Positions 51,840 through 64,000 of a stretch of DNA of 64,000 nucleotides are shown in pieces. Positions within the stretch are counted from its first letter, which is position 1; the number at the start of each line of letters is the position of its first letter. The stretch spans positions 282,678 through 346,677 of the forward strand of contig NW_002060946.1 of assembly GCF_000150275.1 (NCBI RefSeq). The letters run 5' to 3'. The notes under the pieces are model-generated. The model worked only from the letters and a program-made list of their open reading frames with translations, ran no database searches and was not told where the DNA came from. The DNA is from Trichoplax adhaerens. Lineage: Eukaryota; Placozoa; Uniplacotomia; Trichoplacea; Trichoplacidae. The position numbers and the translations under genes are program-made.

Positions 51840-54800
51840 TTATCTATTCTTGGCATTATCTTTAGGAATATCTACCTGTAATAACAAAATTAGTAAAATA
51901 CATTTCGTTACATAGGCTGCGTTATATCCCATTCAATTCGAACACATTGGACACTTGGCAATGCTTGTTATCGTTCGTTATCGTCTTTTAAGAATAAGTA
52001 TAAAAGTCTACCACTCATGACTCAAGCAATCAGCATACAGTATATTCATATGAACTGCTTATTATTGCAATTTACTCGCAACGCGATGTACAAACCTTTA
52101 CATCATCGGCTCCTACCAATTTATGGGTTGTATCAGTCGGGACTGCTCTATTTACATAACCACCTTTCGATTTCATTTGACTTTTAATACTATCGAACTG
52201 TAATAATGAAAAAAAGAAATTATTACTTTAACCACTTCGCTAAGGCTCATAGTAGAAAACTGCGATACTACGACATTGTGGAGAATTTATCCATGTATGG
52301 AGTACGTATATGATATCATTAATATCAAATATGAAAATGATGATCTAGCGTAATTCGATGGTACATTATTTACGATTTATCTATTATAATTAATTCATGG
52401 TGCTCGTCTTGAAAACTTATGTTATAATCGTGGATTAGAATGCAATACTAAAAATGAAAACGAGCTGAAAGCAAGTCAGATGTTGGAAAGATAAAGTTTT
52501 CACAATTTTTGCACAAAGTAATACAGCAGTAAAGCAAAGATGTTGAATAATTATGACTGAACGAAGCTTCATAAAATTGTGGTATCTTATAGTAAATCAC
52601 GAAGCGTATTCACTACTATAGATCGATTACGTCATATCAATTACAGTCAAGTCGTGAAATATCGCCTAAGAACGTTTAGTGTTAACAAATCGTGAAAATA
52701 TTAAATAAATAATCAATGGCTATGAGCAACATTACGTCAAAAATTGGATAGAGGGTTAAAAACGGCTGTCTTGAAGTTAATAATGACAGAAGATTTTTAG
52801 TTCGATTCTAGTGTATTGCACACTGATTAACAAATATCCCTCCACCAAAATGTATTAAATAGTGACATTTTATTTTGCTAGTTTGTTGGATTGGAGGTGA
52901 GAGCAACAGAGGTGAATATAAATAATATATACAGTAGGACACAGGAGGGAAGCATTACTTCTTATCTTTGCTAAACTATAACAAGATACTTTAATTCATT
53001 CAACCAGTCTAATCGAATATACACATGTTATGAACGATTGATAATAATAATATACGAATCTCTAGAAATATCTTAAACACCGTTTATGCATTAAACTGGT
53101 CAATAAAATTGATCATTTCAATATCGCTTTAACGTCTAATTCTCTATTATCATTTACAATTTATTCAATCCATAACTGTGCGTATCAGCGAGTTCCATTC
53201 TCATAGGGTACAGTATCAATTTTCTAAACTGAAATGCTTTCGCAACGATGTTATAAGAAATGGATTGATTTGAATGAAACTGAGGCAAAATGTCAACGAA
53301 ACAAAAAATTACAATATGCAAAGAAGAATTTATTTATAAAATTGGCCAAACAATAAACTGTAAGCGCAATTGCAAGATGTGCTCCTTGGACGAATATCAT
53401 TCATACCTCATTATCTACTCCTGAATGGCTATCGCTGGCCCCCAAATGTCCGGTATGCTGTTGGCGTTTAATAAAAAAAGAAAAGACATCATTAGATCGC
53501 TAATGTAGTAGATAATACAATACAGAAGCCAAAAGAGGATACGTAATATTTCGGTCAAAGACCTACAATGACTAGGAGCTTCATTCTCTTACTGTACAGT
53601 AATGATATTTCAAGGTAGTTTTAATCTACTTGGGAAAAACATTGGGATATGATTGGAATATAGTAATAACAGTGATACTATGTTTATTTGAGGGTGTGTG
53701 AAATCATCACAATACTTGATATGCTAGGCATAAAAGTTGCTTAATTGGTTGCGGCTTCAATTTTTTTCTCTTGCTAATTACATTAATTCCATTAGCATAG
53801 TGCAATTACATCATCACTACATCACTGTTTGCGCTTTTTTTTGGACATGCAAGTAGCTTTCTACTTTGCCATTCCAACTATAGCACAAGACAATAAAAGA
53901 TGGGGCAAATGACTTGTTGACTTTAGACTAGAAATAGGCGTAGTGTACGTATAGAACTTGTACAGTAGAAGTATGATACGGATGAATTAACAAATGTTGC
54001 AGCCATTTTCAACTAATAAGTTGACAAACAAGACAGATTATGCATTAGGTCATCAATTCTAATCCGTAATGTAGGCACTAGCACCGATGTGTACATTGAT
54101 AATTACTCTTGTAACTTAATAATATTGGTGCAAAAAGTAGCTGATCTTTCTTTCGTTGAGAACATTTATATCATTCATGGACAAAAATAAGAAATGAAAA
54201 TATCAAAAACTTCCAACCTGAAAACTAGTAGGAGCTCCAATCGCCGAGCGATCAATCCTTCTCGGTGGCTAATAAGAAAAAGCACAAGAGCAATATACAT
54301 GATAGCATTAGTTTCTAACTCAATACAATATACGCTCGATGTCGTTAAAGTTAGAATATTTGCAAGGGTAGTATTTTTTTTTTAATGTATCTACCATGGC
54401 TAATAACTCTCCTATTGGTCAGGAATATACATGATAGTATTCGTTTCGAACTCAATGCAATATACGCTCGATGTCGTTGAAGTCAGAATATTTACAAGGG
54501 TATCTTTTTTTTTTTAATGTATCTATCATGGTTAATAACTCTCCTATTGGTCAGGAATGGATAGAATTGGACATCCAAGTCTAATTGATTCTACAGTATT
54601 GTAGTGTATTGGCGTAGTCAAGCGTAAAATTTGTAATTGACGAGAAAACAATTACCATCCTATCCGTAGTCGTACGCAGGCGGATATCTTGTTGTGAAAG
54701 CGGCGATGTCAATTTTGCCCTAACTGTATCATCATGAGTACTATCATAACATAGAGCGAATTATTCATCGATTGACTTTATCCGATCAATATGTCTAGAA

Positions 54801-55527
54801 TGATGAGTTTATCGGCGACATACGCGTTTTCATTTTTACAAAATTGATTGATACTTGAAAAGTACAAGATCCGCTAGGCACATGGTAGACACTAGACCCG
54901 TTCTCTATCATCTCCTATACCGTAGTCGTATGGCTGGATTGGCAATAAGTTCCATAGTGCCATTCCTTTTAGCACCGGTAATAACTCGTTGCAGCGAGCG
55001 ATGAATAAGATGAAAAGTGGAGCACAATGTGTTGTTTAAAAGTATCCAATCTACATGCATCTAGTACAGTACAGAACAAGACTGACAACTCGCATGTCCA
55101 AGTTGTATCATTTGTTAATGGGATTTCACTTAGTGCTGTACTAAATTAGTTCTCAACATCCATGAAAAGATTTCAATAGACAGAAAATGTTGTCTTCAGT
55201 CCTGTCAAGACATCAGCGATTCAATCACCCCAAAGATATTCAATTTGCTACAAAAAACCAATTTGATGAAGCGTAGGCGATTTCAACGCTACGCCATGAT
55301 GATCCATTTTGAATGCTGGTTTTTTTAGATGGTTTCTATTTGTTGGTGGGCCTATCGTTAGCCTATCAATCTTTGTTGATCATGTCTTTTGGATACTAGC
55401 TCTATCATGGTATTCCATGCTAAACTCTCATCCTACACATGGTGTCCATAATCTTGCATCAAAAATAGCTCTAAAATACCTGATTTGTTTCAACGTTGCA
55501 GCAAGGAAAGCACACCATATACGACAT
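51840..55527 (-). CDS. CDC42SE: CDC42 small effector (SPEC/CDC42SE) family protein
   Basis: A 95-residue protein built from five tiny minus-strand exons, all phase 0: 55480-55527, 54218-54268, 53407-53457, 52096-52197 and 51840-51875. The N terminus MSYMVCFPCC matches the family's MSxFWxCFxCC, where cysteines are palmitoylated and anchor the protein to membrane. A basic PPRR leads into a CRIB motif, IDRSAIGAPTSFQHTGHLG (residues 21-39), which binds GTP-loaded CDC42. SIKSQMKSKGGY matches the conserved SIQNQMQSKGGY of human CDC42SE1/2. The C terminus is about ten residues longer than in human. The exon order and phases make the call firm even though no exon exceeds 102 nt. Role: CDC42 signalling to actin at the plasma membrane. 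Confidence 0.92.
54293..54556. repeat. Tandem duplication, two copies of 132 bp, in CDC42SE-like intron 1
   Basis: Copies 54293-54424 and 54425-54556 share ATATACATGATAG, CAATATACGCTCGATGTCGT, a poly-T tract of 10-12 and TAATAACTCTCCTATTGGTC. They lie in the first intron, just upstream (in transcript order) of the CRIB exon. Confidence 0.93.
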
Positions 55528-58025
55528 ATCGACCGGCCCACACACCGACGCTAAATCAACCTATCAGATGGGGTAAGTACTACACTTGACCTCGTTGACT
55601 GTCACTTCAACTAATCTAATCTATCTAGTATCAACACAAAAGCCAACTGATTATCCCACAAGTGCAATTTTCAACGTTCAAATCGATACCATCCACCCAA
55701 AAATGGCAATCTTCTTACTTAAACAATTCTTTACTACTGTAATCCAAGTCGATAATCACGACTGCCGCTGCTGCATTCGATGTTGATCAAAGTAATCCAC
55801 TAGCCAAGTGAGTTTAAGTGACGAAAAAGGCCGCAATTTCTCCTAGCCCCTGTAGAAAAACAATCTTGTCAAAACATCCAGTAGTGCAACTTCTTTTGTT
55901 TGGACTGTACACTTCGCACTGTATCGCATGGCCAGCGTGGATAGTACTGTATAAAGTACTGTACACCAGGGACTTGCTACTGAAGACCTACAGTACTGTA
56001 CTGTAGTATGTTGTCAGACGATCTTCTCCTAGTTACCACCAGTGACTAGTATCATGCACAATGCACGGACGATGGCACATGTTACAGTATGGTAGTACCG
56101 GTGCCGTTGTCGGCGGTATGCTTACCATCAGTACAGTTATTACTCGTTACTAGTGTAAAGTGAGTGGAAAGCGGAATCAAAATTGCCAATTTTGCAAGGC
56201 ATACCGTAGTGTGACATGTACTCTAGAGACCCTCTATACACTACATCCGCCATATCGATTGATGTATATTTCGTTCAAAAATAGCCAAGAAAAAGGATTT
56301 GATGTCCGCTAATTTCTACGCCGAAAAATGGCGGATATACAGTACTCTACTCTACAGTCTACAGTATAGGACAGATTGCTAATCTGCCATTCTATTTGTA
56401 AAATAGATGTCATGAGTTACGCATCAATTGAAACTAGAATCGAACGATGAGATAGGTCTCTCTACGACATCCATTTTACACATTGTACAGTACAATGGTG
56501 ACATCATACAGTATTTTTATTCTTTACTATGACTGCCCATGCCAATAGGCCATGACTCATGCAATCATGCCGTCGGACAAGTACAGTCAATCATGACTTG
56601 ATAATGCTCCACAAAACAATAGTTTCAATCACGACAGTGACGTATATGGATTACGTACAAATAGGTATAATAATCATCATAAGAACAATATCTACTGTAT
56701 CTATTCTGGAGTACAAAAATCGAGTGAACAGTAACGCAGTTGGCCATCTAAATATATCCATAAATAAATAAAATGATGTAGCGCTTACTAAACTACAAGA
56801 AATACAGACAGTACATGGAAACTGATTTATTCATGCGTCGACGCGCGTATATTGGTAGCAGAATCGTAAATGGACATTGTCACTGATTAAGCGATTGGTC
56901 TGTAGTCGCCAAAAGAGGTTTAGCTATCACTGTAACTGGTACACAGGATGGATGGTAATAGGTTACATAACATGAATGTGATCCTCAATGACAAAATTCA
57001 CTACCTATCAAACGAAATGAAAGATAGAAATAAACGGAATCGATGCATTACTCGATACCACTGGATAATGCAGACTGAATTGAGTATCAGGATACTTAGA
57101 CGAGAATACAAGTGGACAATTTTGCCCTTGTCAGTGGTATTATTATCTACTGTACTGTACTGTACTATACAGTATGTGTATGTCAATATCTGAACTGTAT
57201 TGATGATATTCGCCATCGTAAACTATAAACAGTAGACTAAAAATAGTATTATAATTAGCTACTGGTACGATTCTCCGGCCTGTCAGCGGTGGAGTAACAA
57301 TTTTAACAACCAGTAAAAATCATATCTACTCTTTTTTAACCAAGTTACAGAATTCAGTATCATAAATTAATTGTGCTAACAGGAAGTAAACATAAAAATC
57401 ACCATTTTATTTCCTAGCACATTACGCTTCAGTGCTATAATGCCACAGTAAAGAAGGACACGTATAAAACTGTACGCGATATTAGGTTATATCGAAACAA
57501 CGACAATGCATACAAATTTCACACGAGCTTCTCGGAGTCTTAATTTTAATAATCACATAGACTATAGACTGATTTACTCTCCAGTACGATACAAAAATGA
57601 TAGCAAGACTAATATAACAGAGTACTAATCTTAGATTGAACGATCTTAAAATTTATGCTGCCAAGAAAAAATTCAATCTATTCGATATGTTTGTTTTCCG
57701 ATCATTATTCAATGGCTCGTAATTTTAAAAATGCAAACAACTTGTTTATATATAAATTTATATAGTCATAATAATTCCAGAAATTTGCAAGGGGCTAATA
57801 CAGCATATCAGTCTTTATACTATAACTTTAAAAACAATCATTTTACATTGTCTTAGATATTATTTGAATTTGTCATGTTTTACAAAATAACGTTATCAGT
57901 AAAGTCGTCATTAGCAATTGGCAACGACACGCATAACAAAGATTAAAATAGTTACTATTTTATAGTTGTCAGATACAGAAAGACTTATATCTGATTAGTA
58001 TAATCTGTGTCTAAAATTGCATATT
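55528..58025. other. Intergenic (CDC42SE-like / SPPL2)
   Basis: About 2.5 kb. It contains the CDC42SE-like promoter and 5' UTR and the SPPL2 3' UTR. An ATGGG|GTAAGT on the plus strand at 55566-55576 looks like a strong donor after an ATG, but no downstream exon could be attached. GTAC-palindrome runs occur around 55940-56010 and 57150-57170. Confidence 0.5.
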
Positions 58026-61000
58026 CTACACCATCGAGGACAATACTCCGGGTTCACGGTCGTTGTTACTGTCTACATCCCGTTCCATTTCATCCTGTTC
58101 TGCATCATCTTGTTCACTATCTTCAATACTAGCTGACCTAACACGATTCTAGAAGGCAATGCGACGAATAGAAATGTAGAACTTTATCAATATCATTGAC
58201 AGTAGTAACTACCATGACATATCATGCCAGTGAATGCGCGTGTCAATGATATCGTACCTCGAATTTCCCTTTCCACATCTGCTTTAATTCTGAACGTCGC
58301 CAAGCTGCAATAGAAGTGGGAATTAAAGTTAATGGAACGATGTACAATAATGCTGGTTGACCTCGGCCTGAAAGGATAAGCCCAACGAATGTAGCTATCA
58401 AGCCTATCACATATCCTACATTCGTAGATGAAATAAAGAAATGGGCCATTATATAGTGCTTGTTAACGTATGAATATCCTTTATTATTAATTAAATAAAA
58501 TCGATGTATATAATTAATCAATAGCCACATTACCAATTAATGATACTAGGAAGTACACTTTAATAGAATCATACGGCTTCTGGACATCAAAACGATGGCA
58601 AAATGCGATAAACATTCCTGCAATTGATATTTACGTGTTATAATGCTGAATACCACAATAATTATATTCTACTGGCACAACAACACATATAGAAATACAA
58701 ACCTGGGACAAGAATATCACCAAAGCCAAGAAGAGAATACATAGGATCGAAACACGTGTCAATATAGGCACTATGATAGAATCTCGGTACTTTTATCAGT
58801 AATGGTAGCTAAATAATAGTAAAAATTTGTGCAACAATAAGCTAATCAAAAGGACTGTATACTTTCGCTGAACACGGTCAAAAATGTTTAACAAGCTGCC
58901 AGACAACTAACCTCTTCTCTTACAGTGCTTGTTGTCCAATTGCGGGCTTGGCTGCTTGTTCTGCCTCCACCAACAGCCACCTGAACCATAATACTTTCCC
59001 CGTTCTTAATAGAGAAATGATTATTATTATTACTATTATTATTAATCCAGAAATCATCTCGGCTATTAGAACGCACTTTACTTTCGTAAGAACAAGCATC
59101 TTATTATGTTACCTTTGTAATTAGAGGCGTGATAAATACAAAGAAGATATCATACAAGAACAGGAGAGTTAACAAAAACGTGCAGAACTGAAAGAAAATT
59201 ACATAACATCATTGCATCAGTAAAATATAGTATGACCGCTTAAGCTACCTTATAAATTCTTACTACTCACTTTCAAATTAGGTAAAGCATAGTATTTCAA
59301 AATAACGATACAAAATGCGCAACTAAGCAGATCTTGAATAACCCAGCTATATCTACAATCCAATTTAATTTAATTCCATAATTATTAATATATGTGCAGG
59401 TAGAACTTCATTACATACAGTACAAGTGACATTTTATGCCAGTATTACATTTGATGGCGTTCGATAAGCCAGAAAATAACCAATGAAATAGATAAACCTA
59501 GTAATACGATCTCTTTCATGGATAAGATATAAGGTTTTTGCATCAAATATGGTATCTTAATGGGCGGTAACCTGATTAGGAACAAATTACAAATTAATTT
59601 CACATGGAAGTCTGAAAACTGTGTTTTCATACATAAAACTATTGCTAATGTCTTTCATGGCTTACCTCGTATCTCCAAAATGAACATATGACAAGAATGG
59701 ATGAAATAAGTCGTAACATCCGTAAACGCAAAAGCCGCAATATATGACAATAATGAACCAAACTTGGAGGATATAATTTTTTATCAAATTAGTGTTATTA
59801 TAAATTCAAGCGATAAAACAATTCTATCATGGTAAAAGAAATGTAAAAGCCCTCATTACAGTAATAAATTTACTCTCGCTTACCAAAATAATTGTAGAAG
59901 AAATAAAGTAGCAGAAGGGTGGAGCAAAGTGCAATCAGGATGATCACAACAAAGATCAAAGTCATTTTTGATATTTGTTCTTTAATATTTTCTCGTGCAT
60001 CTCTGCTACTATTTCGATCAAGTAATTCATCACCATCTTTATGAGAGCATTTATATGATTTTGAAAGGCAACATTGAATACATGGGATCCTATTATGCAA
60101 AACGATATCCATTAACTTCTATCAAAGTAAATTGAATAAATAGGAGTACCATAGCTTGAAATTTCTCAATTAATCAGTTACCCGTGCCATCTCCGTTCCC
60201 ATGGGACAGAGAGTAAACTACCAATTGTTATACAAAAAACCGCGATGAAGAATATAAGTAGGAAATTAGCATCAGCAGTTGGAATTATTGGCGAATAAAA
60301 TTTCACACGGATGTCACTTTTCATGGACTAAAGACAGAACATGAGGATATGGAAATTAATAATAACAAAGATAGGCAAATTGCACTCCATCAACTCCACT
60401 TTGTTAATTGTATCTACACTCCTAAGCTACTGTAAATAGAGAGCATATAGCACATCAATAGCTAAATTAATAAGATTTTGTTATACTTTTAAAATGGTTA
60501 ATATTACAATATCTGTATAATAAAAGCAACTCAGGTACAACTCATTATACCTGAAGCGATTTTCCAGCTGCTGCTGAAATAGCTAAAATCATGATCGTCA
60601 TGTTATCTTTCTTGGTTATGTTTGGACACGGATTTGCCTACAACAGTAAACAATTACTTTTAGTGACTGCACGGTGCACACACAGTGCGCACGTCGCTAT
60701 AGATATCATAGTAATACTCCTCGAGATTTTACGGAAAGACATTTACAAAAATGTACAATTTCAAAACAGGAGCTGTACTAAGTAGCAACTACAACATTAA
60801 ATGTAAGGTTTAAATACGCTACCGTATTAAGAGAGATTAAGAAGATAATAAATACTGTAACACTGAAATAACTTATCAAACTTGACATTATTAGATAATA
60901 TCACGTAGAAAGTCTACGAAAATCAGCTTATCTCTGCTGTTCGGAAAGCAATTTAAACATACCAAATACTGGTAACTAGCCAGTATAACGCCTTCAGCAT

Positions 61001-63364
61001 GCATCGAATTCATGTTAGTGATGATATCGACGCAAGAGCAATTCGCTTTGTCGAAAGAAATCAACGCTACTTTGCCCTTTAGTAAATTGGTTTCGCTATC
61101 ATCGTATAAACACCCAAAATGACTCTTTTTACCAATGCCAACTAAGGAATGGAACGTCTATAAGAGGAAATATTAATTCATAGTCAATCATTTTTTTAAT
61201 TCAATTGAGCTTTAGCACATGCTCCCACTAGGGCCATAATTTTCTATTATTTTTGCTTCAACAATACGTTTCCAACAGGTAAAGCTAATGCTACATACCA
61301 TGGATTACTAAATTACAGTATCCAACAAATGCACCACCATCCACTGCAATGATAAATTTACACTGACTAGCACGTAGCAGTAGGTACATTATATATATTT
61401 ATAAACTGAGAAGTTAGGGTTAAAATTTATACAAGTAGAAAGTGTGCTCGTATCCATGGCCCGGAATAATATCTGTAGACACGACTAACATTATTGATCA
61501 AAGACACTAATTTAATTACCGCATTCTGGGAAGATTTAGGAAGTGACACGTAAGGCGAGCTATACATTTATAAACTGAGAAGTTAGGTTTAAAATTTATA
61601 CAAGTAGAAAGTGCGCTCGAATCAGTGGCCTATAATATTATCTGTAGACGCGACTAACATTATTGATCAAAGACACTGATTTAATTACCGCATTCTGGGA
61701 AGATTTAGGAAGTGACATGTAAGGCGAATTATACATTTGTAAACTGAAAAGTTAGGTTTAAAATTTATAGAAGTAGAAAATGTGCTTGTATCAGTGGCCC
61801 AGAATAATATCAGTAAACACGGCTAACATTATTGATCAAAGACACTGATAGAATTACCGCATTCTGGGAAGATTTGGGAAGTGACATGTAACGCGAATTA
61901 TACAAGACACAGATGTCGGCCGTATGAGATGATGATATTGCTCGCATAACACCAGTATGGCCATAAGTTACCTAAAATATGAATAACGAAAATTAATAGA
62001 TCAGTTATGATTGAGAATAAAGACGAGTTTATTATATAAGACAATATACTATATTAGGTTTGCGGCCGTAGTATTGCAAGCATTATAATTACATACTGTA
62101 CTAGTAAGATTTTATCATACTTGTACAAGAGTTGAGAGTCTTATTATATATACCTTATGTTCATGAAAATTATTTTCATACAGTGCGTCTACACAGTAGT
62201 GGACGAGTAGAAAGCACATCTAACATCGCTAGCTAAGAGCGTAGAGCTAATATATTGTCGATTAGGTGAACCCTTAAGTTTGATTGCAACTTCGAATCAC
62301 TTCTATACGAGTATCATTCTATAGTACATCATTGTTGATAATTGACATAGCCAGTGATTACTATTCAAGTGTATATGACATATACAGGCAGGTAGCACTA
62401 AAAGCTACCAACCCACATTGTTCTCACAGTCATACTCGCAGTTTGAGTCAAGTCGCTACATTGTATCCCTGAAGATCTTGATCATTTACAATAATTCATG
62501 TATGCAAATTACGGTATTACTACTATTTATTGCATTTGAATGAAAAAGATAGCTCATGTATGTATACACTGACAGTAGTACAATAGCTTATAACAGCAAC
62601 TATTTTGTAAAATTGATGAATTTTGGAAAGAATACAACAACTATGATTGACTACTGCTTCCACTTTTAATGCATCATTCTTTACTAGAAAGTTGGAATCA
62701 AGTCCATATTACTACCTTGCCATTCTCAATTTTATCTACACAGTAGTGAATGTACAACAAGATCAGACACGATAAGAACAAATCGGTTGCGTTCATTCAT
62801 CTTCTATATTGATTAGCATGACGGCCAATATATGTAGCCATCGGTAGATTATAAGTATTTTTAAGTTCAAACGACTTGATTTTATGCCGTTGTTGGTTCT
62901 ACTGAAGTAGCGAATTCTGTTGTGGAGACGTCTGTGGACTGTCTCGAGTTGCAATTGTATTCTTTGCATTGTTTACGATCTACTCGTCAATAGAATTAGC
63001 ATTGCTAATCATCATCGTAATCTTTCCTTCCAATTTTTTTTATGCTACCGTATAAAAATTGAATGCGACAATGATACCCTACAAATTAGCCATTGATTAT
63101 CATTCGATACAGGAGTGGAATTGCTTGTGAAAGTGTATCAAAAAGAATCGCAATAACGTTGTTGCTAGAAACTTGCAAAATTTTTTACACTTTGTATCCA
63201 GAAGTTGATACTGGTGTGGCGGAAGTACAGGACTGCATAGTCAACATAGTCAACACGACGTCGGCTTTCGTACGGGTACAGTAATCACTACCAAATCGAC
63301 CTACCTTGAACGATAAACACGTAACAACCAACAAAAACAGCATAGATGATTTATCGAGCGCCAT
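58026..63364 (-). CDS. SPPL2: Signal peptide peptidase-like 2 intramembrane aspartyl protease
   Basis: GxGD-type protease that cleaves type II membrane proteins in the endolysosomal pathway. Fifteen minus-strand exons join in phase: 63305-63364, 61828-61971, 60963-61157, 60551-60637, 60182-60327, 59884-60089, 59666-59762, 59449-59571, 59271-59352, 59113-59187, 58912-59004, 58703-58808, 58534-58617, 58258-58415 and 58026-58148. They give 592 residues, the length of human SPPL2B. Order: signal peptide (exon 1, MLFLLVVTCL core), luminal PA domain (CVLYNSRYMSLP to about residue 180), first membrane helix, then the catalytic YD at 392-393 (LYDIFFVFITPLITK), GFGD with Asp467, and the PAL motif QPALLYIVP (PAL 520-522). 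The cytosolic tail is acidic. The second exon is followed by two partial tandem copies of itself. I cannot separate SPPL2A, B and C subtypes. Confidence 0.94.
61401..61904. repeat. 169-bp tandem triplication copying the 3' part of SPPL2 exon 2 and its donor
   Basis: Three units start near 61401, 61570 and 61739. The third (first in transcript order) holds the 3' part of the real exon 61828-61971 and its GTTAGC donor. The other two repeat the same exon segment (MSLPKSSQNAVI-like, still without stops in the coding frame) with donors bordering 61659 and 61490. Each is preceded by an acceptor-like TTTTCAG or TTCTCAG. If either copy were spliced in as a cassette at phase 0, it would meet a stop within five codons. 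Confidence 0.92.
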
Positions 63365-64000
63365 TGCAATGTAGTCTCGTATATACTATATTGCATCACT
63401 GTAAGCCCACTTTGATCGTTAAAATAAGGTAGGCGGCCAAAGAATAACTTCAATCCGGCAAGACAACGGACTATAGCTTCTCTTCTTGCTCTTGGGGTTC
63501 TCGATTTGGTCAAGTTTACTGTGACTGTTTACAGTACTGACGCTCTTTTTGTTCCTATACTGTACACTGTACACTGTACAGTACTGTCATCCAAAATGTC
63601 TCCAGTCGCAGGATGGTGCTGAGATGCGAGTCCCTGATACACAGTTTGACACTGACTTTTCCTACAGTACCGTCTCATCATGATACTGTAAGGCTTTTTG
63701 CTTATGGCCTAATACAGACTACTATAGTACTGTACAGTGTACAGTACTGTATAGTAAATCTAGATTTGGTGTACTGTACAGTACTGTAGACACTTCATTA
63801 GTGTACAGTACTGTACTGTATGCCTGATATCGCAATACAGAGATTTTTTATAATGTACAGTCTACAGTTGCTCAATTAACCTCATTTTAATCAATTAAAT
63901 TAGAAAGCCAAATTATTCAGCTTTATATTCGTATCATTTTTTTACATTTTGATTCACTCTCGTGATTTTGGGCCACCTTAAAGTACTCTAATTCGAACTG
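63365..64000. repeat. 5' flank of SPPL2 with dense GTAC-palindrome clusters
   Basis: Between 63555 and 63850 there are at least five runs of overlapping TGTACAGTACTGTACA-like self-complementary sequence (about 63558-63586, 63728-63752, 63770-63789, 63802-63822 and 63852-63868). No coding sequence is seen. The SPPL2 promoter should lie at the left side of this stretch. Confidence 0.75.

Noticed and set aside
55566-55576. ATGGG|GTAAGT as the first exon of a plus-strand gene head-to-head with the CDC42SE-like gene
   Set aside because: No in-phase downstream exon with recognisable coding content was found in the next 2.4 kb.
61490-61743. Extra SPPL2 exon copies as mutually exclusive coding exons
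   Set aside because: Their acceptors are out of phase with the flanking phase-0 exons, and inclusion gives a stop within five codons.
1-64000. CRISPR arrays, bacterial operons, integrated viral or transposase genes, tRNA or rRNA genes
   Set aside because: The window is intron-rich nuclear DNA. No spacer-repeat arrays, transposase or capsid-like domains, or convincing tRNA cloverleaf with A and B boxes were seen.

Overview
This window looks like nuclear DNA of an early-branching animal. It is AT-rich and intron-dense, with short GT-AG introns (about 50-300 bp) and compact genes. The gene set includes metazoan-type families: myosin V, a CDC42SE-like CRIB protein and an SPPL2 protease. I infer a placozoan (Trichoplax/Hoilungia-like), but the sequence alone does not prove this.

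I reconstructed twelve genes by following reading phase across splice sites: MNS1 (+, 2.2-5.4 kb), NAXE (-, 6.6-8.9), MYO5 (+, 12.5-21.9), STPG2-like (-, 23.5-26.0), an intronless ArsC-type arsenate reductase (+, 27.1-27.5), KTI12 (+, 29.2-31.8), PRPF3 (-, 32.1-37.0), a transmembrane protein with two thioredoxin folds (+, 38.7-43.7), DUT (-, 44.5-46.1), LSM7 (+, 47.9-49.4), CDC42SE-like (-, 51.8-55.5) and SPPL2 (-, 58.0-63.4). The CDC42SE-like gene and the 5' half of SPPL2 consist of exons too short to show up as long ORFs.

No operon-like system or unknown defence or mobile cassette is visible; the genes are mostly unrelated housekeeping loci. Functional themes are cilia and the axoneme (MNS1, STPG2), U4/U6 snRNP biology (PRPF3, LSM7), metabolite and nucleotide repair (NAXE, DUT), tRNA wobble modification (KTI12) and membrane or trafficking functions (MYO5, CDC42SE, SPPL2, the thioredoxin-like protein).

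The most interesting features are a U12-type AT-AC intron in KTI12, the bacterial-type arsenate reductase (a horizontal-transfer candidate), recent short tandem duplications that copy exon pieces in KTI12 and SPPL2, and a GTAC-centred palindromic motif scattered through the intergenic DNA.
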